From positions 1 to 22,749 of the forward strand of contig DNXO01000157.1 of the NCBI GenBank assembly GCA_003506895.1: a DNA stretch of 22,749 nucleotides. Reading direction: 5' to 3'. This DNA is from Acetobacteraceae bacterium (GTDB taxonomy: Bacteria > Pseudomonadota > Alphaproteobacteria > Acetobacterales > Acetobacteraceae). Under the pieces are notes generated by a model. It searched no databases. It saw only the letters and a program-made list of their open reading frames with translations, and was not told the origin of the DNA. Made by a program: the position numbers and the translations under genes. Shown one piece after another: positions 14,532 to 22,027 of the stretch (within the stretch, counting starts at the first letter, position 1; every line of letters starts with the position of its first letter).

Positions 14532-15707
14532 ATGTTTACCAGCAAAAACCGGATCCTGACGACCCACACCGGCAGCCTGCCCCGGCCCGCGGCATTGACC
14601 GAACTCTACGCCCGCCGCGCGGACGGCGAGGACATCGACGAATCCGCCCTGGACGCCGCCGGAAAGGCCGCGACCCGGCATGTGGTGCGCCAGCAGATCG
14701 CCGCCGGCATCGACGTCGGCAATAACGGCGAACAACAGCGGGAGGCGTTCTTCCTCTACGTGCGCCGCCGCATGAGCGGCTTCGGCGGAAGCTGGATCAG
14801 GCGCCCGATGGCCGACGTCGTGAAGTACCCCGGCTACCGCGCCTGGGCCGCGGAGCAAGAGGGCGCGCGCCGCTCCGTCAGCAACCGCGGCGCTTTGCCG
14901 AAGGCGATCGGCGCGGTCGAATACCTCGATCCCGCCTTGGTCAAGGCCGAGTGCGACGAGTTCCTGGCCACGCTGGCGGAAGTCAGCGGCGGTTTCGCCG
15001 AACCGTTCATGACGGCGCCATCGCCCGGCATCATCGCCGCCGCCCTCCAGAATGAGCATTACGACACCGAGGACGCCTATCTCCATGCCCTCGGTCAGGC
15101 CCTGCGCGTCGAATATGAGGCCATTGTCGGCGCCGGTTTCCTGCTGCAAATCGACGCCCCCGACCTCGCCCTCGAACGCCACGTCTCCTTCCAGGACCGT
15201 CCGCTCGGTGACTTCATCGATTTCGCCGAACGCGTCGTCGGAACCATCAATCAGGCGCTGGAAAACATCCCCCGCGAGCGCGTTCGCATCCACGCCTGCT
15301 GGGGCAACTATGAGGCGCCGCACGACTGCGACGTCGATCTGCACGACATCCTGCCGACGATCAGCCAGGCCAAGGTCGGCGGCTGGGTGTTGCCGTTCGC
15401 CAACCCCCGGCACGCGCACGAATACCGATGCCTGAAAGACCTGCCTCTCGATGACGGCCAGGTCATCGTCGCCGGCGTGATCGATCCGCTGACCAACTTC
15501 GTCGAACACCCCGAAGTGGTCGCGGATCGGCTGGAACGCGTCGTTCAGGCCGTCGGCGATCCCTCCCGGGTGCAGGCCGGCACCGACTGCGGCTTCGATA
15601 CCTCCGCCGGCCGCGGCCGCGTCGCCGAGGATGTCGTGTGGGCCAAGCTGCGCGCCATGGCCGAAGGGGCGCGGATCGCATCGGAACGGCTGGGGATGCG
15701 GGGGTAG
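14532..15707 (+). CDS. MetE C-terminal-domain-like (cobalamin-independent methionine synthase family) protein
   Basis: 391 residues from the ATG at 14532, where the family motif TTHTGSLPRP (10-19) follows at once; GGAAGGCGGG lies upstream. It is a single TIM barrel corresponding to the catalytic half of MetE. Zinc-ligand candidates are His254 and Cys256 in HACWGNYE and Cys353 in AGTDCGF. FANPRHAHEY and GVIDPLTNFVEHPE are typical of the short MetE-like family rather than full-length MetE (about 750 residues). Such proteins are methyltransferases whose donors and acceptors are mostly unknown; some act in methyl transfer during catabolism. A ligand equivalent to MetE Glu665 could not be placed with certainty. 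It converges with the acyl-CoA ligase gene. Confidence 0.88.
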   Translation: MFTSKNRILTTHTGSLPRPAALTELYARRADGEDIDESALDAAGKAATRHVVRQQIAAGIDVGNNGEQQREAFFLYVRRRMSGFGGSWIRRPMADVVKYPGYRAWAAEQEGARRSVSNRGALPKAIGAVEYLDPALVKAECDEFLATLAEVSGGFAEPFMTAPSPGIIAAALQNEHYDTEDAYLHALGQALRVEYEAIVGAGFLLQIDAPDLALERHVSFQDRPLGDFIDFAERVVGTINQALENIPRERVRIHACWGNYEAPHDCDVDLHDILPTISQAKVGGWVLPFANPRHAHEYRCLKDLPLDDGQVIVAGVIDPLTNFVEHPEVVADRLERVVQAVGDPSRVQAGTDCGFDTSAGRGRVAEDVVWAKLRAMAEGARIASERLGMRG

Positions 15708-15898
15708 GCGGGGTCACGCGCTGATTTCCGCATTCCGCACCGGGTCAGCGGCCGATCCGCTCCTGTCCCAGTACCGTGGTTGCGACACACCTCGACCGAG
15801 GGGCCTCCGAATTCGCACGGCCGGTGGAGCAGCACGGTGCATACGCGGTTAAATATTCTTCTTCCCCAAACCAAACCCAGCCGCCAACGGGAACCCGA
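15708..15898. other. Intergenic region between convergent genes, no gene supported
   Basis: 191 bp between the stops of the MetE-like and acyl-CoA ligase genes. Short frames here have no ribosome site or recognisable sequence. No strong hairpin with a T-tract was found. A slightly A/T-rich patch (TTAAATATTC) occurs near 15850. Confidence 0.5.
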
Positions 15899-17413
15899 TC
15901 ACCCCTCCCCAAACGTCTTCCGCAATGTAGGCTTATGCACTTTCCCCGTCGCATTCCGCGGCAAAGCCTCGGTAAACACCACCGAGTGCGGCAGTTTGTA
16001 GCGTGCCAGATTGGCAGCGCAGTGGGCCACCACGTCATCCTCCGTCAACGCGCGCCCGGTCTTCACAACGACAACCGCGCGCCCGACCTGGCCCCAGCGC
16101 GTGTCGGAAACCCCAATCACCGCCGCCTCGGCGATGGCTTCATTCTGGTAAAGCACATTCTCCACCTCGGCTGGATAGACGTTCTCCCCGCCCGAGATGT
16201 ACATGTCCTTCCAGCGGTCCACGATAAAGTAATACCCCTCCTCATCCACCAGCGCCGCGTCGCCCGTGTGCAACCAACCATCGGTGAAGGACGCAGCGGT
16301 GACGTCCGGCTGCTGCCAGTAGCCCTTCGTGATGTTCGGCCCCTTCACCCACAACTCGCCGATCGTCCCGCGCGGCGCGTCGGTGCCGTCGTCACCCACC
16401 ACGCGCGTTTGCATGTTCAGCATGGGCTTGCCAGCCGAACCAGCCTTGCGAACCGCATCTTCCTTATCCAACACGAGTACAAGCGGCGAGGTCTCCGTCA
16501 TGCCATAGCCTTGCTGTAGCAAAGCCCCCCGCTCCTGCCATTGGCGCAGGATCGCATCCGGCGTGGGCGCGCCGCCGACGCCCGCGAACACCAGCCGACT
16601 CATATCTGTTTCGCCAAACCGCGGATGCTGGCCCATGAATTGATAGTTCGCCGGCACGCCGAACAGATGGGTGATGCCCATGTCCGGGTCATCGATCAGT
16701 CGCAACGCCTCGCCCGGATCGAACGAGCGCATGATGACGACGGCCCCGCCAGCCTGGAACACCGGATAGGAAAACACATTCAACCCGCCGGTATGGAACA
16801 GCGGCAACAGGCACAGGAACACGGTCGGACGCCCGACCGATGCAACATTGAAACTATGAACGCTGTTCCAGAAATTCATCCCATGCGTAATGATCGCACC
16901 TTTGGGCCGTCCCGTCGTGCCCGATGTGTAAAGGATCGTCGAAATATCATCCAAGGTCGCCGCGACCGGCTGATCCAACGGCGGTCCGTCACAAGCAAGC
17001 CGCTCAAACGCCAAACCAAGCGGTACCTGGCTTCGTATTTCGCAGACCAAAGCCAACTCTTCAGCGCGAGCGCCAAATTCCTGGTCATACACAAGCAATG
17101 ACGGTGCGCAGTCAGCCAGGATCGCCCGCAGTTCGGGATTCGCCAACCGCCAGTTCAGCGGCACGAAGATAGCGCCAATGCGGCCACAAGCGAATTGCAC
17201 CTCGAACGTGTCCGTCGAGTTGGGTGCCAGCACGGCCACCCGGTCCCCGGCGCCGATACCGAACTGGTTTCGGAATGACCCGGCCAGCCGGGAAATCCGA
17301 TCATCGAACGACCGATAACTATGCTGGCGTCCGGTCGCCAGGTCCACCGCCGCCAGCGAGTCAGGCTGCCGCATCGCATGATGGGCAATACAGTCATAAT
17401 ACGGTATCGACAT
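15899..17413 (-). CDS. Acyl-CoA synthetase (AMP-forming, class I adenylate-forming enzyme)
   Basis: 504 residues with GGAGGA 5 bases before the ATG at 17413. Core motifs are all present: YTSGTTGRPKG (162-172), YGMTE (303-307), GWLHTGD (379-385), DRWKDMYISGGENVYPAE (399-416), and the C-terminal catalytic lysine Lys491 in LPRNATGKVHK. It activates a carboxylic acid with ATP to the acyl-AMP and then the CoA thioester. The overall sequence is of the medium/long-chain or FadD-like group rather than acetyl-CoA synthetase, but the acid cannot be deduced. The start lies 12 bases after the P450 stop on the same strand, so oxidation and CoA activation are co-expressed. Confidence 0.93.
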   Translation of the reverse strand: MSIPYYDCIAHHAMRQPDSLAAVDLATGRQHSYRSFDDRISRLAGSFRNQFGIGAGDRVAVLAPNSTDTFEVQFACGRIGAIFVPLNWRLANPELRAILADCAPSLLVYDQEFGARAEELALVCEIRSQVPLGLAFERLACDGPPLDQPVAATLDDISTILYTSGTTGRPKGAIITHGMNFWNSVHSFNVASVGRPTVFLCLLPLFHTGGLNVFSYPVFQAGGAVVIMRSFDPGEALRLIDDPDMGITHLFGVPANYQFMGQHPRFGETDMSRLVFAGVGGAPTPDAILRQWQERGALLQQGYGMTETSPLVLVLDKEDAVRKAGSAGKPMLNMQTRVVGDDGTDAPRGTIGELWVKGPNITKGYWQQPDVTAASFTDGWLHTGDAALVDEEGYYFIVDRWKDMYISGGENVYPAEVENVLYQNEAIAEAAVIGVSDTRWGQVGRAVVVVKTGRALTEDDVVAHCAANLARYKLPHSVVFTEALPRNATGKVHKPTLRKTFGEG

Positions 17414-17425
17414 GTACGTCCTCCG

Positions 17426-18688
17426 TCAGGCCAGGGGAATACGAACCGGTAAAGAACCGATCGAGCGCAGCAGATTGGAATAGGCCCGCGTCGGCGGCCC
17501 CATGACCTCGATCATCGGCAGATCCCGCTTCAGGATTTCTTCCCACAGGATCGTCAGTTGCATCTCCGCCAGCCGGTTTCCAACACAGCGATGAATGCCA
17601 AATCCAAACGACAAATGCTGACGAGGACGCGCGCGATCAATGATGAAATCGTCAGCCCGCTCGATCGCGTCGTCGTCGCGGTTCCCCGACAGATACCACA
17701 TCGCAACCTTGTCGCCCTTGCGGATCGTCTTGCCGCCAACCTCGGTGTCTTCCAACGCCGTCCGCCGCATATGGATCACCGGCGTCTGCCAGCGGATGAT
17801 CTCCGGCACCATACCGGTCACCAGTGAGGGATTATCCCGCAGCTTCCTGTACTCGTCAGGAAACGCGTTCAACGCCAACAACCCGCCAGAAATCGAGTTG
17901 CGCGTCGTGTCGTTGCCCCCCACGATCAGCAACAGCAGATTGCCCATGAACTCATGCGGACGGGACGGAAGGTCGCGCGTCGCCTCCCCATGCGCCAGCA
18001 TGGAAATCAGGTCCGCCCGAGGCGGCTGTCTCTGCCGCTGGTGCCAGAGCTCAGTGAAATAAGCGACCGCGCCATCGAGGATTTCGTTCCTCTTGGCTTC
18101 GGAATCCACTTCCGTCCCCGCCCGCGTGTTCACCGTCGCGACGTTCGACCAATACGTCAGCTTCTCCCGCTCCTCGAACGGGAAGTCGAACAATGTCGCC
18201 AGCATCTGCGTGGTCAGTTCGACGGAAACCCGCTCGACCCAATCGAACGTTTCGCCACGCGGCAAATCGTCCAGGATGCGCCCAACCCGCTCTCGAATGG
18301 TCCCCGACAGGTTCGCCAGATTCATCGGTGCGACGATCGGCGCCACGATCTTCCGCTGCTCATCATGCTTCGGCGGGTCCATCGAGATGAAGCTCGGGCG
18401 CCGGAAATCCATCGGCAAATCGCGCAGCACAATGCCGCCCATCAGCGCGTCGGAGGAAAACGACTTGTGATCGGCGTCCACCGCCATGATGTCGCGGTAG
18501 CGGGTGATGGACCAGTACGACCCATACATCCCGTTCTCACACCAGTGGACCGGGTCCTCCCGGCGCAGGCGCTCGAAATAGGGGCGCCAAGTATCGTCTT
18601 GATATAAATGGGGACTACTGACGTCTATCCGCTCGATCGGTGTGGCATAGGCGTCTTCACGCGGATCGGTATGCACCGGTGCGTTCAT
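17426..18688 (-). CDS. Cytochrome P450, CYP153-like
   Basis: 420 residues with AAGGGAGG upstream of the ATG at 18688. P450 landmarks: GGNDTTRNS (257-265, I-helix oxygen-activation motif), EIIR (296-299, the ExxR of the K-helix) and FGFGIHRCVGNRLAEMQ (361-377) with haem ligand Cys368. SFISMDPPKHDEQRKIVAP, VELTTQMLATLFDFPF and ILWEEIL strongly resemble the CYP153 family, soluble bacterial enzymes that hydroxylate the terminal carbon of alkanes and of cyclic or terpenoid compounds. It needs ferredoxin and reductase partners, none of which is encoded here. A hairpin lies just upstream of its ribosome site. First gene of a unit with the acyl-CoA ligase, divergent from the thiolase/DUF35 pair. Confidence 0.93.
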   Translation of the reverse strand: MNAPVHTDPREDAYATPIERIDVSSPHLYQDDTWRPYFERLRREDPVHWCENGMYGSYWSITRYRDIMAVDADHKSFSSDALMGGIVLRDLPMDFRRPSFISMDPPKHDEQRKIVAPIVAPMNLANLSGTIRERVGRILDDLPRGETFDWVERVSVELTTQMLATLFDFPFEEREKLTYWSNVATVNTRAGTEVDSEAKRNEILDGAVAYFTELWHQRQRQPPRADLISMLAHGEATRDLPSRPHEFMGNLLLLIVGGNDTTRNSISGGLLALNAFPDEYRKLRDNPSLVTGMVPEIIRWQTPVIHMRRTALEDTEVGGKTIRKGDKVAMWYLSGNRDDDAIERADDFIIDRARPRQHLSFGFGIHRCVGNRLAEMQLTILWEEILKRDLPMIEVMGPPTRAYSNLLRSIGSLPVRIPLA

Positions 18689-18835
18689 CGTCGGCCTCCC
18701 TTTTTTCAGGCCGCGCTCTTCGGCGCGGTCTCATAAGGCGGGATCATAGCGCCAAACGCACCAGGAATTGGAAGACTAAACTGCAAGACTGGCCATCCGC
18801 CAAAACCCAGTACAGACTGCCCGCGGGAGGACCAA
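18689..18835. promoter_or_regulatory. Divergent promoter region of P450 and thiolase units, with leader hairpin
   Basis: A 147-bp gap between two start codons. A hairpin, CCGCGC (18711-18716) pairing with GCGCGG (18723-18728) and extended by a few pairs with a wobble, lies immediately before the P450 ribosome site (AAAAAAGGGAGG on the minus strand). The rightward gene has GGGAGGA at 18824-18830. The middle part, near 18740-18800, is less GC-rich and probably holds both promoters; no operator could be defined. Confidence 0.45.
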
Positions 18836-20017
18836 ATGACGGAACGAACGCTACGCGGGAAAGTCGTGATCGCCGGTATCGGCGAGACCGAGTATTACAA
18901 GCACGGCCAATCACCGGACAGCGAGTTCAAACTCGCCCTGAAAGCCATCCTGGCCGCGGCAAAAGACGCCGGCATCGACCCCAAGGACATCGACGGGTTC
19001 GCGTCCTACTCCAACGACCGCAACGACCCGTCTCGCCTGGCCGCTGCACTCGGTACCAAGCAACTGCGGTTCTCCAACATGCAATGGGGCGGCGGGGGCG
19101 GCGGAGTCGCTGCCGCGGTCGGCAACGCGGCCGCGGCCGTAACCTCCGGTATGGCCAACTGCGTCGTGGCCTTCCGAGCACTGGCGCAAGGCCAGTTCGC
19201 TCGGTTTGGACGCGGCACGGGTGCGCCGCTGGCCTCGGGCGACGACGCGTTCACCATTCCGTACGGCATCATGTCGCCGGCACAGAAATTCGTCATGAAG
19301 GTCGTGCGCTTCATGCACGACCACGGCGTGAAGCAGGACACCCTGCGCGCGATCTCGATGGCCTCGTACCACCATGCCCAGAACAACCCGCGCGCCGTCA
19401 TGTACGGCCGCCCGTTGGACGAGGCAAAATACGACGCCTCCCGCTGGATCGTCGAGCCGTTCCACCTGTTCGATTGCTGTCTGGAGAACGACGGCGCGGC
19501 AGCGGTGATCATCATGCCGGCCGACCGGGCGAAGGACCTGCCGCACAAAGCCAGCTACCTGATGGGCGTGGCTGGCGGCTCCGACCACCGCTGCGCCGCC
19601 CCGATCCACAATGCGCCGAACTACGCCAGCTCCCATTTCGCCACGGTCGCCCCGAACCTTTACGAGATGGCAAAGATGGGGCCGAAGGATATCGGCGTGG
19701 TGCAGTGCTACGAGAACTTCACCGGCGGCGTGCTGATGAGCCTGGTGGAGCACGGCTTCTGCAAGCCCGACGAAGCCAACGACCTACTGCGACTGGAGAA
19801 CCTGCTCGCCCCCAACGGCAAGATGCCCCTGAACACCAGCGGCGGAAATCTGGCCGAGTGCTACATGCACGGGCTTGAACTGGTAAACGAGGCGGTGCGG
19901 CAAATTCGCGGCGTCTCCGTCAACCAGGCGCCGCGCAACGATACCGTCATCGTTATCGGTGGTCCGATGGTGACGCCCGTCAGTTCCTTGATCCTGGGTT
20001 CGGAGGCCGCTCTGTGA
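18836..20017 (+). CDS. Thiolase-like protein lacking the nucleophilic cysteine (SCP2-thiolase / Ltp2-like)
   Basis: 393 residues, strong GGGAGGA upstream. The fold is a lipid-transfer/SCP2-type thiolase: an N-terminal GIGETEYYKHG, mid-region DCCLENDGAAAVIIM, and a C-terminal motif NTSGGNLAECYMHG (333-346) followed by EAVRQIRG. Where true thiolases carry the reactive Cys (CSTG-type), this one has MQWGGGGGG (82-90), and the C-terminal GHP motif is replaced by CYMHG. Proteins of this type, such as Ltp2 in steroid side-chain degradation, act as retro-aldolases with a DUF35 partner. The next gene, overlapping its stop, is exactly such a DUF35 protein. C-C bond cleavage of a beta-hydroxyacyl-CoA is therefore a good hypothesis. 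Confidence 0.9.
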   Translation: MTERTLRGKVVIAGIGETEYYKHGQSPDSEFKLALKAILAAAKDAGIDPKDIDGFASYSNDRNDPSRLAAALGTKQLRFSNMQWGGGGGGVAAAVGNAAAAVTSGMANCVVAFRALAQGQFARFGRGTGAPLASGDDAFTIPYGIMSPAQKFVMKVVRFMHDHGVKQDTLRAISMASYHHAQNNPRAVMYGRPLDEAKYDASRWIVEPFHLFDCCLENDGAAAVIIMPADRAKDLPHKASYLMGVAGGSDHRCAAPIHNAPNYASSHFATVAPNLYEMAKMGPKDIGVVQCYENFTGGVLMSLVEHGFCKPDEANDLLRLENLLAPNGKMPLNTSGGNLAECYMHGLELVNEAVRQIRGVSVNQAPRNDTVIVIGGPMVTPVSSLILGSEAAL

Positions 20018-20451
20018 TGTCGTATCTACCCGAAGGCCTGCCCGCCCCGACCGCCGGCGCCGATGGACTGTCCACGCCGTACTGGGAAGGTACCCGGAAA
20101 GAGAAACTGGTCATCCAGTTCTGCAAGGGCTGCAACCACTGGCAGTGGGGTCCGGAATGGATCTGCCATCGCTGCAACAGCTTCGACCTGGACTGGCGAG
20201 AAGTGCAGGGGCGCGGCGTCATATACAGCTACCAGCGCATCTGGCACCCGGTTCATCCCGCGCTGAACGGGCATGGCCCCTATATCGCCGCGTTGGTTGA
20301 ACTGCCGGGCGCCGGCAACGTCCGAATGGTCGGCAACCTGATCGGCGATCCTAAACAGCACGTGCCGATCGGCGCCCCGGTGGAAGCGGTGTTCGAGCAT
20401 CATAATACCGCCAGCCCGCCATTCACGCTGGTGCATTGGCGGTTGGTCTAG
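20017..20451 (+). CDS. DUF35 / OB-fold zinc-ribbon acyl-CoA-associated protein (ChsH2 C-terminal-like)
   Basis: 144 residues from the ATG at 20017, which overlaps the thiolase stop by one base (TGATG); a GTG at 20014 giving a GTGA overlap is the alternative. CGGAGG lies 7-10 bases before the two choices. FCKGCN (35-40) and WICHRCN (48-54) form a four-cysteine rubredoxin-like zinc ribbon (Cys36, 39, 50, 53), followed by an OB-fold (GRGVIYSYQRIWHPVH through AVFEHH). In known systems such proteins bind thiolase-like partners, and some bind acyl-CoA. The tight overlap and order match the Ltp2-ChsH2 type arrangement, so it is probably an obligate subunit of the upstream thiolase-like enzyme. Confidence 0.92.
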   Translation: MSYLPEGLPAPTAGADGLSTPYWEGTRKEKLVIQFCKGCNHWQWGPEWICHRCNSFDLDWREVQGRGVIYSYQRIWHPVHPALNGHGPYIAALVELPGAGNVRMVGNLIGDPKQHVPIGAPVEAVFEHHNTASPPFTLVHWRLV

Positions 20452-20462
20452 GGCGCGGCATC

Positions 20463-20486
20463 CGCGCCGGACAGGGAACCGGCGCG
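20463..20486. repeat. Hairpin downstream of the thiolase/DUF35 unit
   Basis: CGCGCCGG (20463-20470) pairs exactly with CCGGCGCG (20479-20486) around an 8-base loop, 11 bases after the DUF35 stop codon. It is probably part of the operon's termination or mRNA-stabilising 3' end. Confidence 0.5.
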
Positions 20487-20506
20487 TAGTCCTATACCCG
20501 GGCTTG

Positions 20507-20550
20507 ATTGGGCACTTCGCGTGGCGCGGCAACCGCGCGAAGTGCCCAAT
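20507..20550. terminator. Strong stem-loop, 15-bp perfect arms
   Basis: ATTGGGCACTTCGCG (20507-20521) is the exact reverse complement of 20536-20550; three inner pairs, one of them a wobble, extend the stem further. It is the strongest hairpin in the window apart from the palindrome at 389. It lies downstream of the thiolase/DUF35 operon and before an AT-rich promoter region, and has no T-tract. A factor-assisted terminator or an mRNA 3'-end stabiliser is the likely role; an interspersed repeat is possible. Confidence 0.6.
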
Positions 20551-20634
20551 GATCGACTCACCCCCGAAAAGTCCGCACCGCCACGCGAAACCACCTTCCG
20601 TGCGCAATCCAGAAAATCCGTGCAGGACCCTTTC

Positions 20635-20672
20635 TTAACCCGCGCGTCCCAACACAATTTATAATTGCAATT
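20635..20672 (+). promoter_or_regulatory. Likely promoter with overlapping AT-rich palindromes
   Basis: This is an AT-rich island in otherwise GC-rich DNA. A perfect TATAAT lies at 20660-20665, with a poor -35 candidate (TTAACC, 20635-20640) 19 bases upstream. Two overlapping dyads, CAATT-TAT-AATTG (20655-20667) and AATTGCAATT (20663-20672), cover the -10 box and could be an operator. The transcript would lead into the 186-residue hypothetical gene. Confidence 0.5.
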
Positions 20673-20728
20673 AGTCACAACTCATAGTAGAAAAAAGAAC
20701 ATAAACAGAACACGCAGACAACCCGCCC

Positions 20729-21289
20729 ATGCCAATCCCGGAACCGTCCCCCATGGACCACGCCATCGAGGCAGCCTGCACCACTCTGATGCCCTTCGCG
20801 CTCCTCGCCTCCAACGACGACCCGGCCAAAGCCCGCGCCACCATTACCGCCATGATCCAGGCCTACAACCCCGCCGACACGATCGAACTCGGCCTGATCG
20901 GCAGGATCGTCGGCTTCAGCCTCGCCGCGATGGAAAACCTTCGGCTGTCGATGGCCGACCCTCATATGCCGGACGCCAAGGTCCTACGCTGCCGCGCCTC
21001 CGCCGCCAGCCTAAGCCGCTCCGCCGAACAGTGCCGAGCGGCCTTGAATGCCCTGCGTGCCGCACCGAAGCCGGAGCAACGCCCGCCGGCCCCACCCAAG
21101 GCTCGGGCGCCGCTTTCCCGCCCATCCGATGCCCAGACAGCAAAAGCCGAAAGCGACGCCAAGATCATCCTCGACCGTCTGACCCAACTGCACCAGGAGT
21201 GGAATCCCGACCAGCGCGCACCTGCACCCGAAGCACCCGCGCCGGACCGAACGCCCAGATTTGGTGCCCCTCCATCAGGTTATGGGTAA
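20729..21289 (+). CDS. Hypothetical protein, probably lineage-restricted
   Basis: 186 residues, or 178 if it starts at the ATG at 20753, which has GGAAC upstream. No domain recognised. The first 110 residues look alpha-helical and Ala/Leu-rich (MDHAIEAACTTLMPFALLAS, then LGLIGRIVGFSLAAMENLRL and ASAASLSRSAEQC). A Pro/Ala-rich linker follows (APKPEQRPPAPPKARAP), then a short helical segment (AKIILDRLTQLHQEW) and another Pro-rich tail. From memory, proteins of this plan occur in Acetobacteraceae as hypotheticals. A same-strand alternative frame (20665-21384) is Arg/Pro-rich shadow sequence. It is preceded by the AT-rich promoter, so it is likely a separate transcription unit. Confidence 0.6.
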   Translation: MPIPEPSPMDHAIEAACTTLMPFALLASNDDPAKARATITAMIQAYNPADTIELGLIGRIVGFSLAAMENLRLSMADPHMPDAKVLRCRASAASLSRSAEQCRAALNALRAAPKPEQRPPAPPKARAPLSRPSDAQTAKAESDAKIILDRLTQLHQEWNPDQRAPAPEAPAPDRTPRFGAPPSGYG

Positions 21290-21352
21290 CGAACCCGCGA
21301 TATGCTAATGAGTGGCCGGAACCCGCAAATCGATCCGGAAGAGTGAGTGCGC

Positions 21353-22021
21353 ATGAAGATCTGCGTCGTAACGCCCTATTTTGAGACCGATCCGGCGTGG
21401 CTACGCCAGGCGCATAACAGCGTCCTCGGCCAGACGACTCCCGCTCGGCATATCCTGGTATGCGACGGTTCGAAGCCGGCCGAAATCGACAACTTCCACG
21501 GCACCCATGTCGTCCTGGGGCGCAATTATCGTGATTACGGCAATACGCCCCGCCTGATCGGGTGCTACCAGGCGATCAGTGAGGGCGCGGACGCGATCGC
21601 CTTCCTGGATGCCGATAACTGGTATCAGCCCGATCACCTCGCCGCGTTGCGCAACTACGCGCTGACGAACGATCTGGCCGCCTGTTCGTCCGGCCGCACG
21701 CTGCACCGGCCAGACGGCTCGTTCCTGGTGAAGTGTCCTGTGGTGAACGCCCGCCCCTACATCGATACAAGCTGCCTGCTCGTGATGAAGGAGGCCTTTC
21801 CGCACCTGATCGCCTGGGTCCTCAGCAGCCAGGACGTCGCTGCGGTGGTGGACCAGACCGTCTGGCAGACGATGGCAAACTCGGGCGCGCGTATGGGATA
21901 TCTGGATAGACCGTCAGTCTGCTACCGCACCAGGCATGCGGCCCACTATACACTCGCCGGGGAGCAGCCGCCCCCCGATGCCATCCACCGGACAGACACG
22001 AGGGGCGACCACTACCAATAG
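21353..22021 (+). CDS. Glycosyltransferase family 2-like protein (GT-A fold)
   Basis: 222 residues from the ATG at 21353; GGAAGAG ends 9 bases upstream, whereas the earlier GTG at 21347 is too close to that site. MKICVVTPYFETDPAWLRQA is the usual N-terminal nucleotide-binding strand of GT2 enzymes, and QTTPARHILVCDGS matches their second strand. FLDADN (84-89) contains the metal-binding DxD (Asp86, Asp88). It is short for the family and lacks membrane segments, so it is a soluble enzyme transferring a sugar to an unknown acceptor, or a diverged member. The C-terminus is polar. It ends 6 bases from the convergent yebC stop. Confidence 0.8.
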   Translation: MKICVVTPYFETDPAWLRQAHNSVLGQTTPARHILVCDGSKPAEIDNFHGTHVVLGRNYRDYGNTPRLIGCYQAISEGADAIAFLDADNWYQPDHLAALRNYALTNDLAACSSGRTLHRPDGSFLVKCPVVNARPYIDTSCLLVMKEAFPHLIAWVLSSQDVAAVVDQTVWQTMANSGARMGYLDRPSVCYRTRHAAHYTLAGEQPPPDAIHRTDTRGDHYQ

Positions 22022-22027
22022 CGGCGA

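Noticed and set aside
14355..15509. Long minus-strand frame (384 codons) opposite the MetE-like gene
   Set aside because: It is the antisense shadow of a well-recognised family protein in high-GC DNA; composition is Val/Asp/Gly-rich without motifs, and it has no ribosome site.
15843..15880. Shared word CCCCAAACCAAA at about 1760 and 15865
   Set aside because: A 12-base low-complexity match with dissimilar flanks; likely chance.
18640..19878. Plus-strand frame of 412 codons overlapping the thiolase gene in another phase
   Set aside because: Arg/Pro/Gly-rich out-of-frame reading of the thiolase; starts inside the P450 coding region.
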